Assembly (NCBI RefSeq): GCF_000799075.1
Contig: NZ_JTLI01000029.1
Location: 1-64,000 of the forward strand
DNA length: 64,000 bases
Reading direction: 5' to 3'
Source: Cetobacterium sp. ZOR0034
Lineage (GTDB): Bacteria > Fusobacteriota > Fusobacteriia > Fusobacteriales > Fusobacteriaceae
Position 1 is the first letter of the stretch. Every line of letters starts with the position of its first letter. The translations under genes and the position numbers were made by a program. Positions 34,232 to 43,522 of this stretch are shown piece by piece. The notes beneath the pieces were generated by a model. The model had not been told where the DNA came from. It ran no database searches and saw nothing but the letters and a program-made list of their open reading frames with translations.

Positions 34232-36856
34232 ATGAAATATATCAGCTCTGAAAATAATAAACATGATAATAGTCCTATTTTGAAATTGTTCTCTCAAGCC
34301 AATATTGAAACTATTTTCTCAACTTTGAATACCTCATTAAGTGGCTTATCTAAAACCCAAAGTGAAACTTTATTAAAAGATATCGGAATAAATGAGATTG
34401 TAAAAGAAAAAGTAAAGCCTTGGTATATTCAACTTTTCTTAGCTTTTATAAATCCATTTAATTTAATTTTATCAATATTAGCTGGAGTTTCATTTTTTAC
34501 AGATATAATCTTTGCTCAAAAACATGACCGCTCTTGGTTTTCTATAGTTCTTATTTTTTCAATGATTCTAGTCAGTAGTCTTATAAAATTTGTTCAAGAG
34601 TATAAATCTTCAAAAACTGCTGAAGCTCTAAAAAACCTTATTACAACAACTGTAAGTGTTATAAGAGATAATACTTCAGAAGAGATAAATATGAAACTTC
34701 TCGTTCCTGGTGACATTGTTAAACTTGCTGCTGGAGATATTATTCCCGCAGACATAAGAGTTATATCAAGCAAAGATCTTTTTCTTAGTCAATCTGCTCT
34801 TACAGGAGAATCCGCACCGATAGAAAAAAATTCAATTTTGCATTCTAGTGACTCTTCAATTGCCGATTTAACAAATATTTTACTTATGGGAACAAATGTC
34901 TTAAGTGGCAGTGCTACTGGTGTAGTGTTAGCAACTGGTAAAAATAGTTATCTAAATGCCATTGGTGAATCTTTGAAGAATAGTTCAACTACAAATAGCT
35001 TTGAAAAAGGAATTGATGATATCTCTAAGCTTCTTATTAGATTTATGATTATTATGGTACCTATTGTTTTCTTTATCAATGGTTATTTAAAAGGTTCTTG
35101 GTTTGAGGCTTTTCTTTTCAGTATCTCTGTTGCTATAGGATTGACACCTGAGATGTTACCTATGATTGTAACTGGTAATCTTACAAAAGGTGCCATTGAA
35201 CTTTCAAAAAAGAAAACAATTGTAAAAAAACTTGATGCTATACATAATTTTGGTGCTATGAATATTCTTTGTACAGACAAAACTGGAACTTTAACTCAAG
35301 ATAAAGTTGCTGTTGTAAAGTATATAAATTTCAATGGTGATGAGGATGATTATGTTTTATATCTAGCTTATCTTAATAGTTATTTCCAAACTGGACTTAA
35401 AAATCTTATGGATAGAGCCATTTTAGAGTTTGAAGAGGAACACTACGGAGTAAAACATGAGTTTAAAAAAGTTGATGAGTTACCTTTTGATTTCGAACGT
35501 AGACGAATGTCTGTTATTCTAGAGGATAATAACAGTAATCGATTTATGATTACCAAAGGGGCTATTGAAGAGATGCTACATGTTTCAAATTTTATTGAGA
35601 TAAATAATATAACTCAGCCGATGAATCAAAAAATCAAAGAAAAAATTATAAATATTGTTTCTAAACTAAACGAAGATGGCATGAGAGTAATTGGAATTAC
35701 TAAAAAATCTCTTTCTCAAAATAGAGAACTTAATTTTACAATTAAAGATGAATCTGAAATGAGTTTTATAGGAATGTTAGGTTTTTTAGATCCAGCAAAA
35801 GATGGTGTCAGTGATGTTTTAAAAAATTTAAATGAATATGGTGTGGATATAAAAATATTGACTGGTGATAATGAGCTTGTCACTCGAAAAATTTGTAAAG
35901 ATATCGATTTGATAATAACTGGTTGCTTAAATGGAAATACACTCGAAGTTTTAAATGATACCCAATTGAAAGATTTATTAAAAACTACTAATATCTTCTG
36001 CAAACTTTCTCCGATAGATAAAAGTAGAATTATAAAACTTTTAAAAGATATGGGAAATACAGTCGGATATATGGGTGATGGAATCAATGATGCTCCGGCT
36101 TTAAAACAATGTGATGTAGGGATATCTGTAGACACAGCTATGGATATTGCCAAGGAATCAGCTCAAATAATTCTTTTAGAAAAAGATCTATCCGTTCTTT
36201 TAGAAGGAGTTATCGTTGGACGAAAAATATATACTAATATGATAAAATATTTAAAAATGACAGCTTCATCTAATTTTGGAAATGTTTTCAGTGTTGTTTT
36301 AGCAAGTGCATTTTTACCATTTTTACCAATGCTTCCAATACAGATACTTTTCCAAAACTTATTATATGATATATCTCAAATTTCTATTCCTTGGGACAAT
36401 GTTGATAAAGAGGAAATTATTACTCCTAAAAATTGGAATGCTAAAAATGTTGCAAAGTTTATGATTTATATTGGCCCTCTTAGCTCTGTGTTTGATATAT
36501 TAACATTCTTATTGATGTTTTGCATTTTTAAAGCCAATACTGCTGCTACTCAAGATCTTTTTCACACCGGTTGGTTTATTGAAAGTATTATCTCTCAAAC
36601 TCTTATAATTCATCTTATAAGAACTAGAAAAATTCCGTTTATACAGTCTAATGCAAACGTAAAAGTTATTCTTTTAACAACTACAATTATGATGTTTGCT
36701 ATATTTGTTCCTTATAGTAAACTAAGTACCACATTAGGGTTTGTACCTCTTGCAAGCAGCTACTATTTCTGGTTATTCTTAATAATCCTAGGGTATTTCT
36801 TAATAGTTCTAGTAATGAAAAAATATTTTATAAAAAAATTTAATGACTGGTTATAA
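34232..36856 (+). CDS. mgtA: Magnesium-translocating P-type ATPase MgtA
   Basis: The 874-residue P3B-type ATPase has an N-terminal cation-ATPase domain, about ten membrane helices, the phosphorylation motif CTDKTGTLTQ with D349, the TGES loop (LTGESAPIE) and the hinge MGDGINDAPAL. Helix M4 has VAIGLTPEMLPMIV, typical of MgtA/MgtB. It imports Mg2+. No long leader is present, as it follows the DUF2156 gene closely. Confidence 0.95.
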   Translation: MKYISSENNKHDNSPILKLFSQANIETIFSTLNTSLSGLSKTQSETLLKDIGINEIVKEKVKPWYIQLFLAFINPFNLILSILAGVSFFTDIIFAQKHDRSWFSIVLIFSMILVSSLIKFVQEYKSSKTAEALKNLITTTVSVIRDNTSEEINMKLLVPGDIVKLAAGDIIPADIRVISSKDLFLSQSALTGESAPIEKNSILHSSDSSIADLTNILLMGTNVLSGSATGVVLATGKNSYLNAIGESLKNSSTTNSFEKGIDDISKLLIRFMIIMVPIVFFINGYLKGSWFEAFLFSISVAIGLTPEMLPMIVTGNLTKGAIELSKKKTIVKKLDAIHNFGAMNILCTDKTGTLTQDKVAVVKYINFNGDEDDYVLYLAYLNSYFQTGLKNLMDRAILEFEEEHYGVKHEFKKVDELPFDFERRRMSVILEDNNSNRFMITKGAIEEMLHVSNFIEINNITQPMNQKIKEKIINIVSKLNEDGMRVIGITKKSLSQNRELNFTIKDESEMSFIGMLGFLDPAKDGVSDVLKNLNEYGVDIKILTGDNELVTRKICKDIDLIITGCLNGNTLEVLNDTQLKDLLKTTNIFCKLSPIDKSRIIKLLKDMGNTVGYMGDGINDAPALKQCDVGISVDTAMDIAKESAQIILLEKDLSVLLEGVIVGRKIYTNMIKYLKMTASSNFGNVFSVVLASAFLPFLPMLPIQILFQNLLYDISQISIPWDNVDKEEIITPKNWNAKNVAKFMIYIGPLSSVFDILTFLLMFCIFKANTAATQDLFHTGWFIESIISQTLIIHLIRTRKIPFIQSNANVKVILLTTTIMMFAIFVPYSKLSTTLGFVPLASSYYFWLFLIILGYFLIVLVMKKYFIKKFNDWL

Positions 36857-36868
36857 ATACTTAAAAAT

Positions 36869-36912
36869 AAAAAGGAGATATCTTTTAAATCTTTAGATAT
36901 CTCCTTTTTATT
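36869..36912. terminator. Terminator between mgtA and the deacetylase gene
   Basis: A long stem AAAAAGGAGATATCT/AGATATCTCCTTTTT, continued by TTTAAA in the loop, serves both convergent genes. Confidence 0.9.
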
Positions 36913-37592
36913 TATTTTTTATATGCATTGACTCTTAAAAGTTCATCTAACCGAACAAACTCATAATTCTGTTCTCTATAATATGGAATAAGAACTTTTA
37001 ATGCTTCATATGATGTATATTTATCTGGCTGAGTATGCATAAGTATTATACTTCCATTCTTCGTTTGTTTTTTTTGTATCTCTACAATTTCTTTTACAGT
37101 TTTTTTAGAGTTCCAATCCTCCCCATCTACATTCCAAAGAATAATATCCATCCCTATTTGTTTTACGGCTAATTTTACATTTGCTGTATTTATTCCATAG
37201 GGTGGACGATATAATGTCGGGGTTAAACCTATTATATCACTTATATATAAATTAGTTTTCTCTATTTCTTTAACTATCTCTTCTTTTGATGCCTTCTGAA
37301 AATTTAAATGACTATAACTATGATTTAATACTAAATGTCCATCATCAAATGTTTTTTTTACTTGTTCTTTTTTAGCTTTTATATTTCTTCCTATAAAAAA
37401 GAAAGAAGCTTTTATCTCTTCCTCTTTCAATAAGTTTAAAATTTTAGATAAAGATGTATCATTCGGACCATCATCAAATGTTAAAGCTATCTTTTTTTCT
37501 GCACTGCCACCACAAAAATATATATTTCCAGCACCCCATGCTTTAGTAACACTTAAAATTAGTATCAATAAAATCGATAGTTTTTTTCTCAT
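36912..37592 (-). CDS. Exported polysaccharide deacetylase (NodB domain)
   Basis: The 226-residue protein has a signal peptide and a NodB homology domain (carbohydrate esterase 4): motif 1 TFDDGPND, motif 2 NHSYSH with the metal-binding histidines, motif 3 RPPYG, and IILMHT. It should deacetylate peptidoglycan, a polysaccharide or a lipid-linked sugar in the periplasm. It is last in the operon with the two-component system and an ArnT-like transferase. In the Arn pathway the ArnD deformylase has the same fold, so a related lipid-sugar substrate is possible. Confidence 0.87.
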   Translation of the reverse strand: MRKKLSILLILILSVTKAWGAGNIYFCGGSAEKKIALTFDDGPNDTSLSKILNLLKEEEIKASFFFIGRNIKAKKEQVKKTFDDGHLVLNHSYSHLNFQKASKEEIVKEIEKTNLYISDIIGLTPTLYRPPYGINTANVKLAVKQIGMDIILWNVDGEDWNSKKTVKEIVEIQKKQTKNGSIILMHTQPDKYTSYEALKVLIPYYREQNYEFVRLDELLRVNAYKK

Positions 37593-37698
37593 AACTTTCC
37601 CCCTATGTATCTATTCTTTGCTTTACTCCTCCCTTAAATACTTGTCATGTTATTTTTACCATCTTTATTATATATATCCTTGTTTGACTTTTATAATT

Positions 37699-39258
37699 CT
37701 ATTTATTTATTATTTTATAAAGATAGATTAAATCATTACTATCACTAAATCTAGCATATGATTCTGTATACTCAATACTGTATTTATCTTTATTTTCAAA
37801 AGATGAATCTTTAGATAATATATAAAACTCTTCAGGTAACTCTGTCTTTTCCGTTAGTGGATAGATATTTTGCCCAACACTCCAAACATCATCAATAGAG
37901 AAATCAGAGGAATATATTTCAAAACTTTTTTTATTTTTTTGTAAAGTTTCTAAAGATTGTATAGATACACTTTTTTTGCTTCTAATATCTTTTTCTATTA
38001 TCCATGTTAAACTAGAATTTACCAATATCAATGACAATCCAGTCAAATAGATAACTCGCTGTTTTAATATATTTTTATTTTTCGAATACGACTTAATCAG
38101 CACAAATAGTAAGACCAAAAATGGAATTGCTAAATAAAACATATTAAATCGTTTCCAAAATACAAGTCCAATTCCACCGATAGCTACAACAAATAACAAC
38201 CAGCTTTGAACTCTAAATAATAATTTATCAAATTTCTCCAAGATATTCCAGTCTGTATTCAAATAATAGTTTAAAACCACCCCTATAGGAATTGAAGACA
38301 CAATATAAATTGGGAACCCATATCTTTCCTTCTTCATTTTTACAACTGAAAGAAACAGAAACGTTAGAACTGTCCAAATAAATCCAAATTTAAAGATTTT
38401 ATTTTTATTTTCGTTTTTAAAAGACCACTTTCTTAAAAATGTAGCTACTGAAAAGAATATCCAGCCACCCATAAATAGGAAATAGTTTAAGTAGAAAAAG
38501 AATCCTCTCACATGCTTGCTTGACCATGTATCCTTTTCTTTCATCATAACAGATAGAAACAAATCTTTATTCTCTATCAGCATAGCTATTGGCCAAATAG
38601 AAGCTAATGCAATTCCTATAGCTAAATACCCAGCTATTCTCCACTTATTAATTTTCAATGTTTTAAAACCAAAAATTACTCCATATGAAATTAAAAATGG
38701 AATAAACATTCCATACAAAGCAACGGGTCCTTTACTCAACAGTGATGAGCCTAAAAAAACTCCTGCTAAAAATAGATAAGTTTTTTTTTCGCTTCTCAGA
38801 TTTTTAATTAAATAAGTTATCGAACCAAACATAAATATATATGGATATGCATCCCAAGCGTTTTCAGATCCAACTTTCGTCAACATAAATGTTGTACTTG
38901 CTATGAAAGCAGATATAAAGGCTAGATTATCATCTTTTGATAACTCTTGAACCATACGGTAAATAAAAAATATCAATAAAATAGAACAAAGTGCAACTGG
39001 AATTCTTAAAATCCATTCATCTGAAAAATTCCCACTCATTTTCATTACAATTGCAGTTAACCATGTTGGTAGAGGTGGCTTTTCGAAACGGTATTGGCCA
39101 TTTAGAGTTGTCACAAGCCATTCATTATTAAGAACAATCTCTCTTGCTGTTATAAAGTTTCTAGATTCCATAAGGTCAGCTTTTCTAACCCAAATTGTTG
39201 AAAAAAATGAGATAAAACTCAACCCCAAAAGTGATAAAAGTTTTTTATCCTTAAACAT
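37699..39258 (-). CDS. ArnT/PMT-type glycosyltransferase (GT39/GT83)
   Basis: The 519-residue protein has around 12 membrane segments and the first-loop acidic motif typical of polyprenyl-phosphate-sugar-dependent transferases (ADLMESRNFITAREIVLN, then FEKPPLPTWL near residue 60). These enzymes move a sugar from a polyprenyl carrier to lipid A, protein or glycan in the periplasm. It is 35 nt downstream of the sensor kinase. A second ArnT-like gene stands at 44868 in the divergent operon. Confidence 0.85.
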   Translation of the reverse strand: MFKDKKLLSLLGLSFISFFSTIWVRKADLMESRNFITAREIVLNNEWLVTTLNGQYRFEKPPLPTWLTAIVMKMSGNFSDEWILRIPVALCSILLIFFIYRMVQELSKDDNLAFISAFIASTTFMLTKVGSENAWDAYPYIFMFGSITYLIKNLRSEKKTYLFLAGVFLGSSLLSKGPVALYGMFIPFLISYGVIFGFKTLKINKWRIAGYLAIGIALASIWPIAMLIENKDLFLSVMMKEKDTWSSKHVRGFFFYLNYFLFMGGWIFFSVATFLRKWSFKNENKNKIFKFGFIWTVLTFLFLSVVKMKKERYGFPIYIVSSIPIGVVLNYYLNTDWNILEKFDKLLFRVQSWLLFVVAIGGIGLVFWKRFNMFYLAIPFLVLLFVLIKSYSKNKNILKQRVIYLTGLSLILVNSSLTWIIEKDIRSKKSVSIQSLETLQKNKKSFEIYSSDFSIDDVWSVGQNIYPLTEKTELPEEFYILSKDSSFENKDKYSIEYTESYARFSDSNDLIYLYKIINK

Positions 39259-39293
39259 AAACTCCTCCTAATTTTAAATAATTATGTAATCTT

Positions 39294-40640
39294 TTATAAG
39301 TCAAATAATAATTTTATTGTTGTCCCAATATTTGGAGTACTCGATATTCTTATATCTAATTTTAAAATATTAACTATCCTCTTAACTATAGACATTCCAA
39401 GTCCATGTCCTGCAATCTCCTTACTTCTAGATTTGTTAGCTCTAAAAAATCTATCATATATATGGTGTAACTCTTCTGGTGTCATTCCTATTCCTTGATC
39501 TTCTATTGTTAATTCTGCTCTGTTTTCCTCTTCATTATTTGAAAGAGATATTACAATAGGATTATCTTTTCCGTATTTAATCGCATTTTCTAAAAGATTT
39601 TTTACCAATAACTTTATTAATGCTTCATCAGATTTTATGATTGTGTATTCTGGGTTAAATATTATATCTGCTTTAGGATATTGATGCTTCAACCCAGATA
39701 TACACCCTAAAATAATCTCTGAAAATTCAATCTCTTTTCTTTCGCTACGAATATCGGATTCTTTAGCTATAAAAAGAAGTTTTTCAATTAAAAGATTCAT
39801 ATTTTTAGTTTCGTCCTCTATTGAAATTAATGCTTCATTGAAAACTTCAGGATCTTTTTTTCCCCAACGTTTTATCATATCAATATAACCACTTATTATG
39901 AATAACGGCGTTTTTAATTCATGAGATGAGTTGTGAACAAATTCTATCTGTTTTTTATTTTGCTCATCAAGTCTAAGTAACATCTCCTCATAAGAATCTA
40001 TAATTGTGTCAAACTCTTTAAAATAATTTGTTGGCTTTATAACTTCTAAATTTTCTAAAGTTATATTTGAATTTAATTTTTCTAATAATGAAAGCTGTTT
40101 ATCAACTTTTTTCAAGAGGCGATTAAAAGCAAAACTCGAAATTGCAACAGTTACTATAAGCCCGGCCAGAAAAATATATATCATATCAAAGAAAAACTTT
40201 TTTTCGTCTCCTAAATTTTTTACAAGTATAACTGTAAACGTTTCTCCATCTCTATTTTTCAGTTCATTTTTTAAAACTAGATAATCATACATGTGAATAT
40301 TTGTAACCTTATCTTCAATCGCAAAATTTAGAATCTTTTTATCTTGAGTTTCTGAATAGATATGATCTTTATATTTTATAGTTATCTTTAAATCTTCAAG
40401 GGATGGATTCTCAACTCTAAAAAGACTATTTACAAGGTCTCCTTCAAATATCTCCATAGATTTTGAACTTACCTCTTCTAAGATTTCATATTTCAAAAAA
40501 GCCATAGCATTTCTCATTGTATGCTTTGATGAGTTTATAAGATACTTCCCTGTTATTGAAAGGGATATTGTTAATACTGCTGCAAATAAACAGATTGTTT
40601 GAATCGAACTTCTTCTAAGAGTTCCAGAAAGTGTTTTCAA
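39294..40640 (-). CDS. Sensor histidine kinase (PmrB-like context)
   Basis: The 448-residue protein has two membrane helices (residues ~13-32 and ~157-178) bounding a periplasmic domain, the H-box FVHNSSHELKTP with H240, N-box LVKNLLENAIKYG, and G-box HGLGMSIVKRI. The gene lies 1 nt after the response regulator stop. With glycosyltransferase genes on both sides, it likely senses cationic peptides, metals or envelope damage. Confidence 0.92.
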   Translation of the reverse strand: MKTLSGTLRRSSIQTICLFAAVLTISLSITGKYLINSSKHTMRNAMAFLKYEILEEVSSKSMEIFEGDLVNSLFRVENPSLEDLKITIKYKDHIYSETQDKKILNFAIEDKVTNIHMYDYLVLKNELKNRDGETFTVILVKNLGDEKKFFFDMIYIFLAGLIVTVAISSFAFNRLLKKVDKQLSLLEKLNSNITLENLEVIKPTNYFKEFDTIIDSYEEMLLRLDEQNKKQIEFVHNSSHELKTPLFIISGYIDMIKRWGKKDPEVFNEALISIEDETKNMNLLIEKLLFIAKESDIRSERKEIEFSEIILGCISGLKHQYPKADIIFNPEYTIIKSDEALIKLLVKNLLENAIKYGKDNPIVISLSNNEEENRAELTIEDQGIGMTPEELHHIYDRFFRANKSRSKEIAGHGLGMSIVKRIVNILKLDIRISSTPNIGTTIKLLFDL

Positions 40641-40641
40641 A

Positions 40642-41316
40642 TTAATCCTCCTTTTTTAATGAATATCCAAAACCACGAATTGTTTTTATATATCTATTTT
40701 CAGGATCTAATTTCTTTCGAAGTGATTTTATATACATATCAATAATTTTTCCATCTCCAAAATAATCATACCCCCATACATTTTCTAAAATATTTTCTCT
40801 AGTTAAAACGAGATTTTTATTTACCATTAAATAGTGAAGTAAATTGTATTCAGTCTTAGTTAAAACAATTGCAACTCCATTTACCTCTACCTCTTTTGTT
40901 GTAAGATCTAATGATATCTCTCCAAACTTTAAAATTTTCTTATCCACTACTGATTGTTTATTTCTAAATATCACTCTCATTCTAGCTAAAAGCTCACCTA
41001 TAATAAACGGCTTAGTTATATAATCATCCGCTCCTAAATCTAAAAGAGCAATCTTACTAAAAATTTCATCTTTTGCTGTCAAAACTATGATTGGAATGTT
41101 TGACTCTTTTCGAATCGTTTTACAAACCTCTTCTCCATCCATAAGAGGTAACATTAAATCTAAAAGAATCAACGAATAACTTTTCTCTCTAAATAATTCC
41201 AATCCCACTTTACCATTTTCTGCTAAATGTACATTATATCCTTCATGTATCAATTCTAACTCTAAATATCTTCTAATTTTTGGGTCATCTTCTATTATCA
41301 ATATCTCTTTTTTCAT
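40642..41316 (-). CDS. OmpR-family response regulator (PmrA-like context)
   Basis: The 224-residue protein has a receiver domain (EDD at 9-11, D53 in LLDLML, K in TKPF) and a C-terminal winged helix (DMYIKSLRKKLDPENRYIKTIRGFGY). It is divergent from the UDP-sugar operon; a direct-repeat box overlapping the -35 region of that operon fits activation by this regulator. Confidence 0.93.
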   Translation of the reverse strand: MKKEILIIEDDPKIRRYLELELIHEGYNVHLAENGKVGLELFREKSYSLILLDLMLPLMDGEEVCKTIRKESNIPIIVLTAKDEIFSKIALLDLGADDYITKPFIIGELLARMRVIFRNKQSVVDKKILKFGEISLDLTTKEVEVNGVAIVLTKTEYNLLHYLMVNKNLVLTRENILENVWGYDYFGDGKIIDMYIKSLRKKLDPENRYIKTIRGFGYSLKKED

Positions 41317-41449
41317 TTAACATCATCCTCCATGTTGAATCATTTTTTATATTATAAAATAAAAAAGTAAAAAATTGGTAAAATTTATTTTTTTAGTCTC
41401 AAAAAGGATATTTTAATTTTTTTTGAAGAAATATAGGATATTTTTAAAA

Positions 41450-41482
41450 ATTTACTAAAAATTTACTTTTTGAACTTATAAT
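41450..41482 (+). promoter_or_regulatory. Promoter with OmpR-type direct repeat
   Basis: ATTTACT occurs at 41450-41456 and 41461-41467 (11-bp spacing), placed at the -35 position of a perfect -10 TATAAT (41477-41482). A further repeat AGGATATTTT occurs at 41405 and 41435. The layout matches class-II activation by an OmpR-family regulator. Confidence 0.6.
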
Positions 41483-41504
41483 GGAAAAAAAACAGGAGGC
41501 AAGG

Positions 41505-42206
41505 ATGGAAATATCAGCAGTAATACCCGTATACAACGAGAAGGATAATATTTTACCTATGGTTGAGAGAATCGAGACAGCATTTCAAAAAGGTTTTAAA
41601 AAATATGAGATTATATTTGTAAATGACGGTAGTAATGATGGAAGTTATGAAATTTTAAATAAGTTAAAAATAGAAAACTCTAACGTAAAGGTTTTTCATT
41701 TTGTTAAAAATAGTGGACAAAGTGCTGCTATTGATGCAGGTTTTCAAAGAGCTGAAGGAGATTTAGTTCTGATGATGGATGGAGATTTACAAACAGATCC
41801 TGAGGATGTATATAAGCTTTTAGAATATATTCCTGAATATGATGTTGTCAATGGAAGAAGAGCCACAAGAGAGGATGGTTTCAAAAGAAAATTAGCTTCT
41901 AAAATTGGAAATGGTTTTAGAAACTTTGTAACTGGCGATAATATTCAAGATACTGGTTGCCCTTTAAAACTATTCAAAAAAGAGGTTGTTAAATCATATA
42001 AGATGTTTAATGGAATGCATAGATTCCTACCTACTTTAGCAAAATACATGGGATATAAAGTAACAGAAGTTCCTGTAAGACACTACGATAGATTACACGG
42101 CGAATCTAAATATAAAGTTTTTGGAAGAGGATTCAAAGCTTTCAAAGATGTATTTGCAGTAAGATGGATGAAAAATAGAATACTTACATGGAAAATAGAG
42201 GAGTAA
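41505..42206 (+). CDS. Polyprenyl-phosphate glycosyltransferase (ArnC/DPM-like, GT2)
   Basis: The protein of about 233 residues has the GT2 fold: AVIPVYNEKDNI, FVNDGSNDGS, and MMDGDLQTDPED (DxD motif), then TGCPLKLFKK. It has no C-terminal membrane helices, like dolichyl-phosphate mannose synthase of the soluble type. It should load a sugar from a UDP-donor onto undecaprenyl phosphate. I place the start at 41505, after AGGAGG; the in-frame ATG at 41481 lies in the -10 box. Confidence 0.88.
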   Translation: MEISAVIPVYNEKDNILPMVERIETAFQKGFKKYEIIFVNDGSNDGSYEILNKLKIENSNVKVFHFVKNSGQSAAIDAGFQRAEGDLVLMMDGDLQTDPEDVYKLLEYIPEYDVVNGRRATREDGFKRKLASKIGNGFRNFVTGDNIQDTGCPLKLFKKEVVKSYKMFNGMHRFLPTLAKYMGYKVTEVPVRHYDRLHGESKYKVFGRGFKAFKDVFAVRWMKNRILTWKIEE

Positions 42207-42207
42207 T

Positions 42208-42480
42208 ATGAATATAAACAATTGGAATATATTTTTAATAATTGGATTCATTGGACAAGGCCTTTTCTCAATGAGGTTTATTATTCAATGGATAGCGAGT
42301 GAGAAAGCAAAGAAAAGTGTAATTCCTTTTTCTTTCTGGATTTTTAGTTTACTTGGAAGTATTTTACTATTAATTTATGCTTTATATAAAAAAGACCCTG
42401 TTTTCATACTTGGTCAAGCACCAAATGTTTTGATTTATTCTAGAAATATATACTTAATAAAAAAAAGAGGAGTTGAATAA
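42208..42480 (+). CDS. LpxAB-N (lipid A biosynthesis N-terminal) small membrane protein
   Basis: The 90-residue protein has three membrane segments and matches the LpxB N-terminal-type domain (GFIGQGLFSMRFIIQWIASEKAKKSVIPFSFWIFSLLGS). Stand-alone copies are regularly found with ArnC-like transferases, where they may help move the lipid-linked sugar across the membrane. It starts 1 nt after the GT2 stop. Confidence 0.87.
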   Translation: MNINNWNIFLIIGFIGQGLFSMRFIIQWIASEKAKKSVIPFSFWIFSLLGSILLLIYALYKKDPVFILGQAPNVLIYSRNIYLIKKRGVE

Positions 42481-42483
42481 TAA

Positions 42484-43521
42484 ATGAAAATTCTTATAAC
42501 AGGTACTGCTGGGTTTATAGGTTCACATCTTGTAGAAAAACTATTGAGTTTAGGACACGCAGTTATTGGAGTAGATAACTTCCATGAGTTCTATTCTTTA
42601 GATATAAAGATTAAAAATGTTTTAGAAAGTACAAATAAAATTGAATATCTTGATGAGATTTTATCAGAGGACAGTAAAGAGAAGAAAATAAACTCACTAC
42701 TTCAAAAAGTAAACTCAAATGAATATTTTTTAGAGTACTGTGACCTTAAAGACGCTGAAAATTTAAATAAGATATTTAAAAATAATCAAATTGATATGGT
42801 TATAAATCTAGCTGGATTAGCTGGAGTTCGTCCATCTTTAGAAAATCCTATTGAATATGAAAAAGTTAATGTTGGTGGCTATCTAAACCTTTTAGAGTGT
42901 TGTAAAAAATACAATGTAAAAAGATTTATTCAAGCTTCTTCAAGCTCTATATATGGAGATAATAAAGTAGTTCCATTCAAAGAAACTGATATTGTAGACT
43001 TCGCTATCTCTCCTTATGCTGCAACTAAAAAATCGTGTGAAGTTTTAGGTCATGTTTATTTCAAACTTTATAATATTGATAGCTTACAATTTAGATTCTT
43101 TACAGTTTATGGACCAAGACAAAGACCTGATTTAGCTATTCACAAATTTATTGATAAAATTTATAAAGATGAGAGTATTCCTGTTTTTGGAGATGGAGAA
43201 ACATATAGAGACTACACATATATTGATGATATCATTGACGGTGTTGTAAAAGGTGTTCAATATTTAGAAAAAAATAAAAATGTTTATGAAATCATAAATT
43301 TAGGTGAATCTGATGCTATCTCTTTAAACTTTATGATTGAAACAATTGAAAAACATATGAATAAAAAATCCAAAATAGATAGACTGCCAATGCAACCAGG
43401 GGATGTTAAAAGAACATTTGCAGAGATAGATAAAGCTAAAAACCTTCTAGGATATAATCCTACTACAAAGTTTGATGATGGAATCCAAAAGTTTATAAGA
43501 TGGTATTTAGGAGGAAAATAG
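42484..43521 (+). CDS. NAD-dependent sugar epimerase (UDP-glucuronate 4-epimerase type)
   Basis: The 345-residue extended SDR has TGTAGFIGSHL (NAD binding), ASSSSIYGDN, the catalytic YAATK and FTVYGPRQRPDLA, the pattern of UDP-glucuronate and UDP-glucose 4-epimerases. With UDP-glucose dehydrogenase next, conversion of UDP-glucuronate to UDP-galacturonate is the best prediction. Confidence 0.85.
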   Translation: MKILITGTAGFIGSHLVEKLLSLGHAVIGVDNFHEFYSLDIKIKNVLESTNKIEYLDEILSEDSKEKKINSLLQKVNSNEYFLEYCDLKDAENLNKIFKNNQIDMVINLAGLAGVRPSLENPIEYEKVNVGGYLNLLECCKKYNVKRFIQASSSSIYGDNKVVPFKETDIVDFAISPYAATKKSCEVLGHVYFKLYNIDSLQFRFFTVYGPRQRPDLAIHKFIDKIYKDESIPVFGDGETYRDYTYIDDIIDGVVKGVQYLEKNKNVYEIINLGESDAISLNFMIETIEKHMNKKSKIDRLPMQPGDVKRTFAEIDKAKNLLGYNPTTKFDDGIQKFIRWYLGGK

Positions 43522-43522
43522 T

